Positions 27,181 to 34,715 of a stretch of 64,000 nucleotides of DNA are shown piece after piece (within the stretch, counting starts at the first letter, position 1; each line of letters begins with the position of its first letter). Below the pieces are notes generated by a model, which saw nothing but the letters and a program-made list of their open reading frames with translations, ran no database searches and was not told where the DNA came from. Made by a program: the position numbers and the translations under genes. Origin of the DNA: Pedobacter cryotolerans (GTDB lineage Bacteria > Bacteroidota > Bacteroidia > Sphingobacteriales > Sphingobacteriaceae); NCBI RefSeq assembly GCF_005116475.1, contig NZ_SWBO01000002.1:453258-517257 (forward strand). Direction: 5' to 3'.

Positions 27181-27209
27181 GGGTTACCTTTTAAAGTTTA
27201 GGGTATTAA
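27181..27209 (+). promoter_or_regulatory. Putative ECF promoter of the second mini-lipoprotein
   Basis: GGGTTACC (27181-27188), 15 nt, then TATTAA (27204-27209), identical in both boxes and spacing to the two minus-strand copies reading into the sigma operon. The ATG is 35 nt downstream. Confidence 0.68.
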
Positions 27210-27244
27210 CAGTAAATTAATTAATTATTTAAATAGAAATTAAA

Positions 27245-27439
27245 ATGAAAAACTTATTCAAATTTGGCTTTTTAGCTTTAGCATTATCTTTATCAGTTGT
27301 AGCTTGTAATTCAGAAAACAAATCTGAAACTACTGATACTGTAGGTTCAGATACTACTTTAACTGACACTACAATCACTGATACAGTTGTAACTACTACT
27401 ACTGATACTGCTGTTGTTGATTCTACTGCTAAAAACTAG
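27245..27439 (+). CDS. Small Thr/Asp-rich lipoprotein, paralog 2
   Basis: A 64-residue lipoprotein (MKNLFKFGFLALALSLSVVAC, lipid on Cys21). The mature part is almost entirely repeats of DTTxTDT and VVTTTTDT, a low-complexity acidic Thr-rich chain expected to be unfolded. It begins 96 nt after its paralog and has its own copy of the GGGTTACC-N15-TATTAA motif. A strong terminator follows. Comparable tiny lipoproteins are often called entericidin-like, but no specific match is claimed. Confidence 0.72.
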   Translation: MKNLFKFGFLALALSLSVVACNSENKSETTDTVGSDTTLTDTTITDTVVTTTTDTAVVDSTAKN

Positions 27440-27455
27440 TATTTAGTCAAAACAT

Positions 27456-27490
27456 AAAAAAGGCTTGAGCAATTTGCTTAAGCCTTTTTT
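27456..27490 (+). terminator. Rho-independent terminator after the lipoprotein pair
   Basis: A 15-bp stem AAAAAAGGCTTGAGC/GCTTAAGCCTTTTTT with one G-U pair and a 5-nt loop, ending in six Ts. It lies 16 nt past the stop of the second lipoprotein. Confidence 0.85.
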
Positions 27491-27542
27491 GATTCTAGGG
27501 CATTTTATAATGCTGCTATTCTATAAAATACCTTATAAATGT

Positions 27543-27550
27543 TAACTTTG
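27543..27550 (+). promoter_or_regulatory. purB promoter -7 box
   Basis: TAACTTTG matches the Bacteroidota TAnnTTTG consensus exactly and lies 25 nt before the purB ATG. No good TTG is seen at the expected -33 position. Confidence 0.45.
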
Positions 27551-27575
27551 CGGGCATATCAATTTTTTCAATCCA

Positions 27576-28922
27576 ATGAATTTATCTCCGCTTCAAGCCA
27601 TTTCACCAGTAGATGGTCGCTACAGAAAAACAACCGCTAAACTTGCCGATTACTTTTCTGAATCTGCACTTATCAAATACAGAATTTTTGTAGAAATTGA
27701 ATACTTTATTGCGTTGTGTGATGCCAAAATACCAGGATTAGAAAATTTTGATTCTAACCTATATCCTCAATTAAAAAATATTTATTTAAATTTTAATGAT
27801 GTAGATGCGCAAACTGTTAAAGACACAGAAAGCATTACCAATCATGATGTAAAAGCAGTTGAATACTTCATTAAAACAAAATTTGATGAATTAAACTTAC
27901 AACCTTACAAAGAGTTTATCCATTTCGGCTTAACCTCTCAAGATATTAACAATACCGCAATTCCTTATACTTTTAAGCTAGGCTTAACTGAGGTCTATTA
28001 TCCAGCAGTTGCTGAATTGGTTGAAAAAATTAGTGCTTTAGCCAAAGAATGGGAAAACGTTCCTTTATTGGCTCACACGCATGGGCAACCAGCTTCACCA
28101 ACTAAATTAGGTAAAGAGTTTATGGTGTTTGCAGAGCGTTTAAACGTTCAGCTGGCTAATTTAAAAACAATACCAAACAGCGCTAAATTTGGCGGAGCAA
28201 CTGGTAACTTTAATGCACATCATATTGCCTATCCAAAAACAAATTGGGTAGATTTTTCTAATAATTTCGTGAACAATGTTTTGGGCTTAAAAAGAGCTCA
28301 ATACACTACTCAAATAGAACATTACGATCAATTTGCAGCACAATGTGATGCTTTAAAACGTATTAACAACATCATTATCGATTTAGACAGAGATATTTGG
28401 GCTTACATTTCTAAAAATTACTTTAAGCAAAAAATTAAAGAAGGTGAAGTGGGTTCATCGGCAATGCCACACAAAGTAAACCCAATTGATTTTGAAAATG
28501 CCGAAGGAAACGCTGGTTTGGCTAATGCATTGTTTGAGTTTTTCGCAGCAAAATTACCTATTTCACGTTTGCAAAGAGATTTAACCGACTCTACCGTTTT
28601 AAGAAATGTAGGTGTACCAATGGCGCATACTTTAATTGCAATTTCATCTACCCTAAAAGGATTAAATAAAATAATTTTAAATGAGGATGCCATCAATGCT
28701 GATTTAGAAAATAATTGGGCTGTTGTTGCAGAGGCTATACAAACTGTTTTAAGAAGAGAAGCTTATCCAAATCCGTATGAAGCTTTAAAAGCTTTAACAC
28801 GTACCAATCAGAAAATAACTGCGCAAACTATGGCCGTTTTTATTGATGAGTTGGATGTGAATGATCAAATTAAAGCAGAACTGAAATTGATTACTCCTTT
28901 TAATTACACTGGAATATTCTAA
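27576..28922 (+). CDS. purB: Adenylosuccinate lyase
   Basis: A 448-residue fumarase/aspartase-superfamily enzyme catalysing two steps of purine synthesis: SAICAR to AICAR, and adenylosuccinate to AMP. Clear marks are SPVDGRYRKTTAKLADYFSE at the start, TSQDINNTAIPY, HTHGQPASPTKLGKE (catalytic His) and the signature loop GSSAMPHKVNPIDFENAEGN (about 290-309) with the catalytic Ser. The length and N-terminus match the E. coli type. It is monocistronic. Confidence 0.97.
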   Translation: MNLSPLQAISPVDGRYRKTTAKLADYFSESALIKYRIFVEIEYFIALCDAKIPGLENFDSNLYPQLKNIYLNFNDVDAQTVKDTESITNHDVKAVEYFIKTKFDELNLQPYKEFIHFGLTSQDINNTAIPYTFKLGLTEVYYPAVAELVEKISALAKEWENVPLLAHTHGQPASPTKLGKEFMVFAERLNVQLANLKTIPNSAKFGGATGNFNAHHIAYPKTNWVDFSNNFVNNVLGLKRAQYTTQIEHYDQFAAQCDALKRINNIIIDLDRDIWAYISKNYFKQKIKEGEVGSSAMPHKVNPIDFENAEGNAGLANALFEFFAAKLPISRLQRDLTDSTVLRNVGVPMAHTLIAISSTLKGLNKIILNEDAINADLENNWAVVAEAIQTVLRREAYPNPYEALKALTRTNQKITAQTMAVFIDELDVNDQIKAELKLITPFNYTGIF

Positions 28923-28985
28923 TGAGAGAATGATAGAATTAGAGAATGATAGAATTAATTCACTCATTCAAAATTCAATCATTCT
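28922..28985. repeat. ATGAGAGAATGATAGAATTAG direct repeat
   Basis: Two adjacent near-identical copies of GAGAATGATAGAATTA are followed by AATTCACTCATTCAAAATTCAATCATTCT, their loose complement. It begins at the purB stop and is related to the ATGAATGAGTGA element at 13078-13147. Confidence 0.5.
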
Positions 28986-29049
28986 AAATTTTCGTTTTTA
29001 ATGACCTAAAATAGACAACAACTATCTGCTATTTAGAATTAGAATTAAT

Positions 29050-29057
29050 TATTTTTG
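29050..29057 (+). promoter_or_regulatory. Promoter -7 box of the Nfu gene
   Basis: TATTTTTG fits TAnnTTTG and lies 18 nt before the ATG at 29076. The -33 element is not obvious. Confidence 0.4.
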
Positions 29058-29075
29058 TAGCATAATTTTAAAGAC

Positions 29076-29627
29076 ATGACTATTAACGTATATACAGAGC
29101 AAACACCAAATCCGGCTACCATGAAGTTTATGGTAAATAAGCTTTTAATAAATGGTAGTGAGGATTTTGCAACAAAAGAAAGTGCAGAAGCATCTCCTTT
29201 TGCTAAAGAATTATATAAATTTAACTTTGTTAACGGTGTATTTTTTGCAAGTAATTTTGTTACCGTTACCAAAACAGAAGATGCAGAATGGGCTGATATC
29301 GAAGCTATTTTAAAAGAATTCGTTAAAGGAGCTGTAGAATCTGAACTAAAAATTAAGGATGCAACGGCAGATGAAGCACCTGCATTTGAAGGTAGCGATT
29401 TAGAGATTAAAATTCAGCAAATCTTGCATGATTATGTTCGCCCTGCGGTAGAACAAGATGGTGGTGCAATTAGCTATAAATCATTTGATGAAGGTGTAGT
29501 TACAGTAGAATTAAGAGGAAGTTGCAGTGGTTGTCCATCAAGTACGATTACTTTAAAATCTGGTATTCAAAATTTATTACAACGTATGGTTCCTGAGGTT
29601 AAGGAAGTAGTTTCGATGGCTTTATAA
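29076..29627 (+). CDS. NifU/Nfu-type iron-sulfur scaffold protein
   Basis: A 183-residue protein with two domains. The Nfu N-terminal domain (MTINVYTEQTPNPATMKFMVN to about 85) is followed by the NifU C-terminal domain (about 105-183), whose CxxC motif (GSCSGCPSS, about 148-156) carries a transferable [4Fe-4S] cluster. The TPNPATMKF start is diagnostic of Nfu proteins. It probably delivers clusters to client enzymes. It is followed by a nested palindromic repeat and a terminator. Confidence 0.95.
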   Translation: MTINVYTEQTPNPATMKFMVNKLLINGSEDFATKESAEASPFAKELYKFNFVNGVFFASNFVTVTKTEDAEWADIEAILKEFVKGAVESELKIKDATADEAPAFEGSDLEIKIQQILHDYVRPAVEQDGGAISYKSFDEGVVTVELRGSCSGCPSSTITLKSGIQNLLQRMVPEVKEVVSMAL

Positions 29628-29670
29628 CCCCAAACCTCCCGATAAATCGGGACAAGCTCTAAAGGGGCTT
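29626..29670. repeat. AACCCC repeat with inserted CCGATAAATCGG hairpin
   Basis: AACCCCAAACC (29626-29636) and CTAAAGGGGCTT (29659-29670) together equal the uninterrupted element at 21503-21531, less two Cs. Between them, 29637-29658 is a 22-nt segment TCCCGATAAATCGGGA-CAAGCT with its own palindrome. It looks like one mobile repeat nested in another. Confidence 0.65.
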
Positions 29671-29683
29671 ATAATTAATTGAA

Positions 29684-29720
29684 AAAAAAGAGTTCAGACT
29701 TAAAGTTTGAACTCTTTTTT
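29684..29720 (+). terminator. Rho-independent terminator of the Nfu gene
   Basis: A 17-bp stem (29684-29700 and 29704-29720, one G-U pair) around AGAGTTC/GAACTCT, ending in TTTTTT. It lies 56 nt past the stop, after the nested repeat. Confidence 0.85.
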
Positions 29721-29799
29721 TATGAAAAAACTATTGAAAATATTATTTAAGAGATAATTTTCTTACTTTCGCCGCCCCACTTAGCAAAACCTTATCGCA

Positions 29800-31065
29800 A
29801 TGAAAAAGTATCTGTACGGAATAGATTTCGGCACAACCAATTCTGCATTAGCCATTTTTGATGAAGAAAAGAAAGAAATTGTTGACACCATCATCATCCC
29901 TTCATTAATTTATTTTCCTTCAATTTCACATCCCAACCAAGAGAAATATGTAATTGGCGAAACTGCAATATCTTCTTACTTGAGCGATAACATGCAAGGC
30001 AGATTTATTAAATCTATCAAACAGATTTTATCTCGTAGTAGTTTTATAGAAACTCGCATACAGAATAAAAGGTACAATGCATCTGATTTGGTAGCCTTAA
30101 TTTTAAAAGAGCTGAAACAAAGAGCAGATGAAATAATTGGCTACGATTGTAAAAAAGCGGTTATCGGCAGACCAGTATTTTTTGATGATGATAATACTTT
30201 AAAGGATACCTTGGCACAAACTCGTTTAAACAAGGCAGCACAGATTGCTGGTTTTACAGAAGTACGTTTTCAGTTTGAACCCATTGGTGCCGCATTTGCG
30301 TATGAAAAAACCATCGAACAAAAAGAAAGAGTTTTAGTGGGCGATTTGGGTGGAGGAACAACAGATTTTACTTACTTGATTTTAGATCCTGCAAAAGTTG
30401 CTAATAAAGATCGAAGAGGCGATATGATGGCCACAGGAGGTGTTTATGTAGGTGGAGATAGTTTTGATTCGGCTTTTATGTGGGAGAAAGGGACACCTTA
30501 TTTTGGCAAAAACACCATTTACGAAGCCACGCCTGGCAAACCATTGAACGTTCCCAAATCATTATTCGCCAATATCTGTACTTGGGATAAAATGAACTTT
30601 TTTAATGGTTTAAGAATACAAAAAGACATTGAAGATTATTATTACTATTCTGGCAATGATCCACTTTTTAAAAACTTGATTACTTTAATTGATCAAAATT
30701 TGGGTTATTCTGTATTTCAAGCGATTGAAAAAACTAAAATTGAATTATCTAATAAGGATAAAATCGATTTTGTATATCAAAAATCAGGTATTGATATTAA
30801 TGAAGAAGTTTCAATTGAAACTTATGGCGAGATCATTTCGAAAGATGTGACCAGAATTAGCAATTACTTAGATGAATTTTTAGCTACCAATAACTTAGAT
30901 CCAAAAAATATTGATAGTTTATTTTTAACTGGCGGAACTTCGATGGTAAAAGCAATACAAGATTTATTTAAGTCTCGTTTTCCGCATTTAAAAATAAATT
31001 CTGGCGATAACTTTAAAAGTGTGGCAAAAGGATTGGCTTACAGCGGATATTTATTTGAAGATTAA
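29800..31065 (+). CDS. Hsp70-family protein, YegD-like (nucleotide-binding domain only)
   Basis: A 421-residue actin/Hsp70-fold ATPase. Phosphate 1 is YGIDFGTTNSALAIF (about 4-18), phosphate 2 is VLVGDLGGGTTDFTYL (about 178-193), and the adenosine motif is LFLTGGTSMVKAIQDLF near residue 385. The protein ends soon after the ATPase fold, so the DnaK substrate-binding domain and lid are missing. This architecture is that of E. coli YegD and relatives of unknown client range. A -7-like TACTTTCG lies at 29764-29771. Its 3' end overlaps the convergent phosphatase gene by 4 nt. Confidence 0.88.
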   Translation: MKKYLYGIDFGTTNSALAIFDEEKKEIVDTIIIPSLIYFPSISHPNQEKYVIGETAISSYLSDNMQGRFIKSIKQILSRSSFIETRIQNKRYNASDLVALILKELKQRADEIIGYDCKKAVIGRPVFFDDDNTLKDTLAQTRLNKAAQIAGFTEVRFQFEPIGAAFAYEKTIEQKERVLVGDLGGGTTDFTYLILDPAKVANKDRRGDMMATGGVYVGGDSFDSAFMWEKGTPYFGKNTIYEATPGKPLNVPKSLFANICTWDKMNFFNGLRIQKDIEDYYYYSGNDPLFKNLITLIDQNLGYSVFQAIEKTKIELSNKDKIDFVYQKSGIDINEEVSIETYGEIISKDVTRISNYLDEFLATNNLDPKNIDSLFLTGGTSMVKAIQDLFKSRFPHLKINSGDNFKSVAKGLAYSGYLFED

Positions 31066-31850
31066 AAATGCTTTTTAATGGTAGCCAAAATCTCTTCGGT
31101 TACCATTCCATTGGTTGCCAACATTTCTCTGGTTTCTAAAAATTCAGCGCCACCACTAAAGTTCATTACTTTTCCGCCAGCTTGTTGAACCAAATAAGCA
31201 CCAGCTGCAACATCATAAGAATTGAGATTATATTCAAAAAAAGCATCGAACCTACCGCAAGCTACATAAGCTAAATCTACAGCTGCAGAACCAATACGCC
31301 TTAAACCATGGCATTTTTGCATCATTTCTGTAAAAAGCTGCATGTATTGTGGCTGTTTATCAAACTGATAATAGGGAAAACCAGTAGCCAACAAACTTTG
31401 AGTTAAATTTGCATTTTTTGAAACGTGAATGGGTTTGTTGTTTAAAAATGCAGCCCCCCCTTTAAAAGTAGAAAACATTTCTCCCCTGTTTATTTCGTAA
31501 ACTACACCAATAACAGGTTCATTTTCCTCGTACAAAGCAACACTTACCGCATAAGTTGGTATGCCGTGAATAAAATTTGTTGTACCATCCAAAGGATCAA
31601 TGATCCAAGTATATGTTTTGTCGGTAATGTTTTCGGTATCTTCTTCGGTAATAAATCCAGACCCTGGAAGTATTTTAGATAAATTTCTTACCAATTGTTT
31701 CTCTGCATTTTTATCTACATAAGAAACCATATCGTTTAAACCTTTATATTCTATTGCATTCGCATCAAAAGCCATGGCTTCTTTACGGATAAAATTACCC
31801 GTTAAGCGTGTTGTAGCAATAACTTTGGTACAAAGCAATTCGTAGTTCAT
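31062..31850 (-). CDS. Inositol monophosphatase family protein
   Basis: A 262-residue Mg2+-dependent phosphatase. Metal-binding motifs are GFITEEDTE (about 64-72), IIDPLDGTTNFIHGIP (about 84-99) and YDVAAGAYLVQQAGGKV near residue 215. Substrates in this family include inositol-1-phosphate, 3'-phosphoadenosine 5'-phosphate and fructose-1,6-bisphosphate; none can be selected here. The gene begins 2 nt after lgt and probably shares its transcript. Confidence 0.93.
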   Translation of the reverse strand: MNYELLCTKVIATTRLTGNFIRKEAMAFDANAIEYKGLNDMVSYVDKNAEKQLVRNLSKILPGSGFITEEDTENITDKTYTWIIDPLDGTTNFIHGIPTYAVSVALYEENEPVIGVVYEINRGEMFSTFKGGAAFLNNKPIHVSKNANLTQSLLATGFPYYQFDKQPQYMQLFTEMMQKCHGLRRIGSAAVDLAYVACGRFDAFFEYNLNSYDVAAGAYLVQQAGGKVMNFSGGAEFLETREMLATNGMVTEEILATIKKHF

Positions 31851-31852
31851 AA

Positions 31853-33007
31853 TTAATAATTTACGTGTTTTTCTTTATTTTTAATTGAATACCCCACTAA
31901 AATACAGCCAGAAATAAACAGTATCGAAGAAATTAATTCTGCCTGAGTAAATGAAATACCTGCTACTGTATATTTAGAATTCACACGAATTAATTCGATA
32001 AAGAAGCGCTCTAAACCGTTAAACATTAAATAAATACCGAACATCATTCCCGGCAGGTTAATTTTTTTACGGATATTCCATAAAATTAAAAAGATGATAA
32101 AAGCCAATATTACTTCATAAATTGGCGTAGGATAAACAGGTTGAGCTAACTCATTACAATATTTACCAACGCATCCCGCAATCGGATTACCCTCGTTTGC
32201 CACGTTATTTGGGTAGGTATATGCCCAAAGCCAATCTGGCAACCAAGTAAATGGTTTAGGATTTAAGTTTGGTATTCCCCAATCGCCATCTCCAGATAAG
32301 TGACAACCAATTCTACCAACACTGTAAGCCAACATCATTCCTGGTCCGCCCACATCAAGCATGTGTAAGGGTTTTATCCCATTTTTATACGCGATATATA
32401 AAACAGCAGCCCCACCACAAATTAAACCTCCGTAAAATGTTAAACCACTGAAAGATAAAAGTCCGCCGATTGGATCTTGAATAAAAGTATCCCAATGCTC
32501 TAAATTATCGAATATTTTAGCGCCTAAAAAACCCCAAACTGCTGCCCAAACAATCATATTGCTCATCAGCTCATGCGGACGAACCGTTACTTCAACCGTT
32601 TTTGGTTTAGGCAATTTTGCTTTTTCCTTCTCCTTATAATCCCAATAGGTAAATAATGCAGCCAATGCCAAACCACCTAAAATATTCCCTTTAAACGATA
32701 GAATTACTGTTTGCGCATCGCTTACAAACAATTGGTAGTTTAGTAAGGCATAAATCAATTTATAGCCAATAATAAAGCCGAAAAATGCATTTGATGCCAA
32801 TTCGCCAAAAGATGCTGGCTCGCCAATGGTAATTGTTCTTTTTGTAGGTTTAAGAATTCCTAAGGCTTCTTTACGTTGTAATTCTTTACTAAATGCCCAA
32901 TAACCAGCTACGAAAGCCAATGCTACAAATACGCCAAAAGTATTAAATGGAAGTGGTACATCTATACCAAATAAGTAGTTTAAAAAGTGCGAAACGGTAG
33001 GAAACAT
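31853..33007 (-). CDS. lgt: Prolipoprotein diacylglyceryl transferase
   Basis: A 384-residue inner-membrane enzyme that transfers diacylglycerol to the lipobox cysteine of pre-lipoproteins. The family signature reads GRIGCHLSGDGDWG (about 234-247), with FYGGLICGGA and the C-terminal GLERFFIELIRVN helix. Typical Lgt is 260-300 residues. This one has an added cytoplasmic stretch (KEKEKAKLPKPKTVEVTVRPHEL, about 125-148) and an inserted loop with NNVANEGNPIAGCVGKYCNEL around 275. It is the first gene of a pair with the phosphatase. The many lipoproteins in this window depend on it. Confidence 0.93.
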   Translation of the reverse strand: MFPTVSHFLNYLFGIDVPLPFNTFGVFVALAFVAGYWAFSKELQRKEALGILKPTKRTITIGEPASFGELASNAFFGFIIGYKLIYALLNYQLFVSDAQTVILSFKGNILGGLALAALFTYWDYKEKEKAKLPKPKTVEVTVRPHELMSNMIVWAAVWGFLGAKIFDNLEHWDTFIQDPIGGLLSFSGLTFYGGLICGGAAVLYIAYKNGIKPLHMLDVGGPGMMLAYSVGRIGCHLSGDGDWGIPNLNPKPFTWLPDWLWAYTYPNNVANEGNPIAGCVGKYCNELAQPVYPTPIYEVILAFIIFLILWNIRKKINLPGMMFGIYLMFNGLERFFIELIRVNSKYTVAGISFTQAELISSILFISGCILVGYSIKNKEKHVNY

Positions 33008-33034
33008 ATTTATAAGTTTAGGCGAAGATAATAA

Positions 33035-33215
33035 AGAAAGCTGAAAGACTAAAGCTTAAAGACTAAAGGTGAAAGTTGGGTAGTTTGGGAAGTTAGAAAG
33101 TTGGGTAGTTGGGAAGGTAGAAAGTCGAGAAGTTGGAAAGATTTGAAGTTGCGAAATTAATGACCAAATACCTAAGAAAAAAAACTAAAGTCTAAAGCTT
33201 TAAATTAAACGAAAA
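33035..33215. repeat. Degenerate AAAGACTAAAG / GAAAGTTGGGTAGTT repeat before lgt
   Basis: The 218-bp gap between mtaB and lgt holds AAGCTGAAAGACTAAA (exact copy at 18926-18941). Five or so variants of GAAAGTTGGGTAGTTGGGAAG (33070-33140) follow, then AAACTAAAGTCTAAAGC. Unit lengths and sequence drift, unlike a CRISPR or a perfect tandem repeat. Confidence 0.6.
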
Positions 33216-33225
33216 ACAATTTAAA

Positions 33226-34545
33226 CTAATGACTATAAACCGTTTCCAATTCAGCCACTTCAACTTCTCCATCAGCCAGTAATTCTACTAACTTCACGTT
33301 TTTAAGCTCGTTTACCATTATAGGATCGTATTTAGCTTTCACTTTTACATAATTTTTAGTGAAACCATGCATAAATCCATTTTTTTGGTCGTCTTCAAAA
33401 AGCACTTGTGCTGTAGAACCTATTTGAGATTGATAAAAAGCTCTTCTTTTTTTATCAGATAAGATGTGCAGCATTTTATTTCTTTCGAAACGCGTACTTC
33501 CAGCAACTTTACCTTTCATTACAGCAGCTTCTGTTTGCTCACGTTCTGAATAGGTAAATACGTGTAAATAAGAAATAGCTAACTCGTTTAAAAACTGATA
33601 AGTATCTAAAAAATCTTCTTGGGTTTCGCCAGGAAAACCTACAATAACATCAACACCAATACAGCAATTTGGCATTACCTCTTTTATTTTTGCCACACGT
33701 TCGGTGTACAGTTCACGTTGGTAACGTCTTTTCATCAAGCCTAAAATTTTATTAGAACCTGATTGTAATGGAATATGAAAATGAGGAACAAAGCGTTTTG
33801 AAGTAGCCACAAATTCAATGATTTCGTTGCTCAATAAATTCGGTTCTATAGATGAGATACGAATACGTTCAATTCCTTCAACTTCATCTAAAGCTTTAAC
33901 CAAATCGAAAAATTTATCTTCACGCTGTCCATCTCTAATACCAAAATCGCCCAAATTAACACCCGTTAACACGATTTCCTTAACACCACTTGCTGCAATC
34001 TGTGTAGCACGATTAACCACGTTTTCGATGGTATCACTCCTACTTCCACCACGTGCCAATGGGATTGTACAATAGGTACAAGGATAATCACAACCATCTT
34101 GTACTTTTAGAAAAGTTCTAGTTCTATCACCAATAGAATAGGCTGCAACAAAATTATGGTTAACTTTTTCTATATTTTGTTGGTGAACAACTGCCTTCGG
34201 ATTTTTAGTCAAATCTGAAATAAATTCAACAATTCTGAATTTCTCTGCAGCACCTAAAACCATATCAACACCTTCAATTTCGGCTATTTCTGTAGGTTTT
34301 AATTGTGCATAACACCCAACAATGGTTACATAAGCATTCGGCGAATATTTAAGTGCTTCTTTAACAACTTTTCTGCATTTTTTATCAGCATGATCGGTTA
34401 CAGAACACGTATTGATTACATAAACATCTGCACCTGCTGTAAAATCTACCACAGCATAACCTGCATCGGTAAACAAACGACCAATTGAGGAGGTTTCTGA
34501 GAAATTTAGCTTACAGCCAAGTGTATAAAATGCAACTTTTTTCAT
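33226..34545 (-). CDS. mtaB: tRNA (t6A37) methylthiotransferase MtaB
   Basis: A 439-residue radical-SAM enzyme of the MiaB/MtaB/RimO family. The N-terminal UPF0004 domain carries cysteines in YTLGCKLNFSET, NTCSVT and IVGCYAQ. The radical-SAM cluster motif is CDYPCTYCTIP (about 152-162) and a TRAM domain closes the protein. The 'KLNFSET' start and GARGGSRS-like LARGGSRS segment fit MtaB, which makes ms2t6A37 in tRNA-Lys. Monocistronic, and divergent from higB. Confidence 0.95.
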   Translation of the reverse strand: MKKVAFYTLGCKLNFSETSSIGRLFTDAGYAVVDFTAGADVYVINTCSVTDHADKKCRKVVKEALKYSPNAYVTIVGCYAQLKPTEIAEIEGVDMVLGAAEKFRIVEFISDLTKNPKAVVHQQNIEKVNHNFVAAYSIGDRTRTFLKVQDGCDYPCTYCTIPLARGGSRSDTIENVVNRATQIAASGVKEIVLTGVNLGDFGIRDGQREDKFFDLVKALDEVEGIERIRISSIEPNLLSNEIIEFVATSKRFVPHFHIPLQSGSNKILGLMKRRYQRELYTERVAKIKEVMPNCCIGVDVIVGFPGETQEDFLDTYQFLNELAISYLHVFTYSEREQTEAAVMKGKVAGSTRFERNKMLHILSDKKRRAFYQSQIGSTAQVLFEDDQKNGFMHGFTKNYVKVKAKYDPIMVNELKNVKLVELLADGEVEVAELETVYSH

Positions 34546-34680
34546 TGAGGTTGCAAAGATAAGAATTAGATGTGAGTAATAAGATATGTGATTTGAGACT
34601 GAAGAGAAACCTTACAATTAAATGTGAGATTTTAGAAGGTTTATTTTTCTTAGTTGAACAACGAATTATTTCATATATTT

Positions 34681-34698
34681 GTTTCACTTTAGTGAAAC
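34681..34698 (+). promoter_or_regulatory. HigA-type operator palindrome in the higBA promoter
   Basis: GTTTCACTTTAGTGAAAC has 8-bp perfect arms around a 2-bp centre. It lies between a TTG (34679-34681) and a CAATTTTG box (34704-34711) that resembles TAnnTTTG, 17 nt before the GTG start of higB. Antitoxins of this type usually repress their own operon from such a site. Confidence 0.65.
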
Positions 34699-34715
34699 TT
34701 TATCAATTTTGCATT

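Noticed and set aside
33060..33145. Possible CRISPR array or perfect tandem repeat
   Set aside because: Units drift in length and sequence, there are no constant spacers, and no cas genes are nearby.
34572..34715. Upstream extension of the HigB-like toxin
   Set aside because: It reads through the palindromic operator and promoter and has no resemblance to the toxin family; the GTG at 34716 is preferred.
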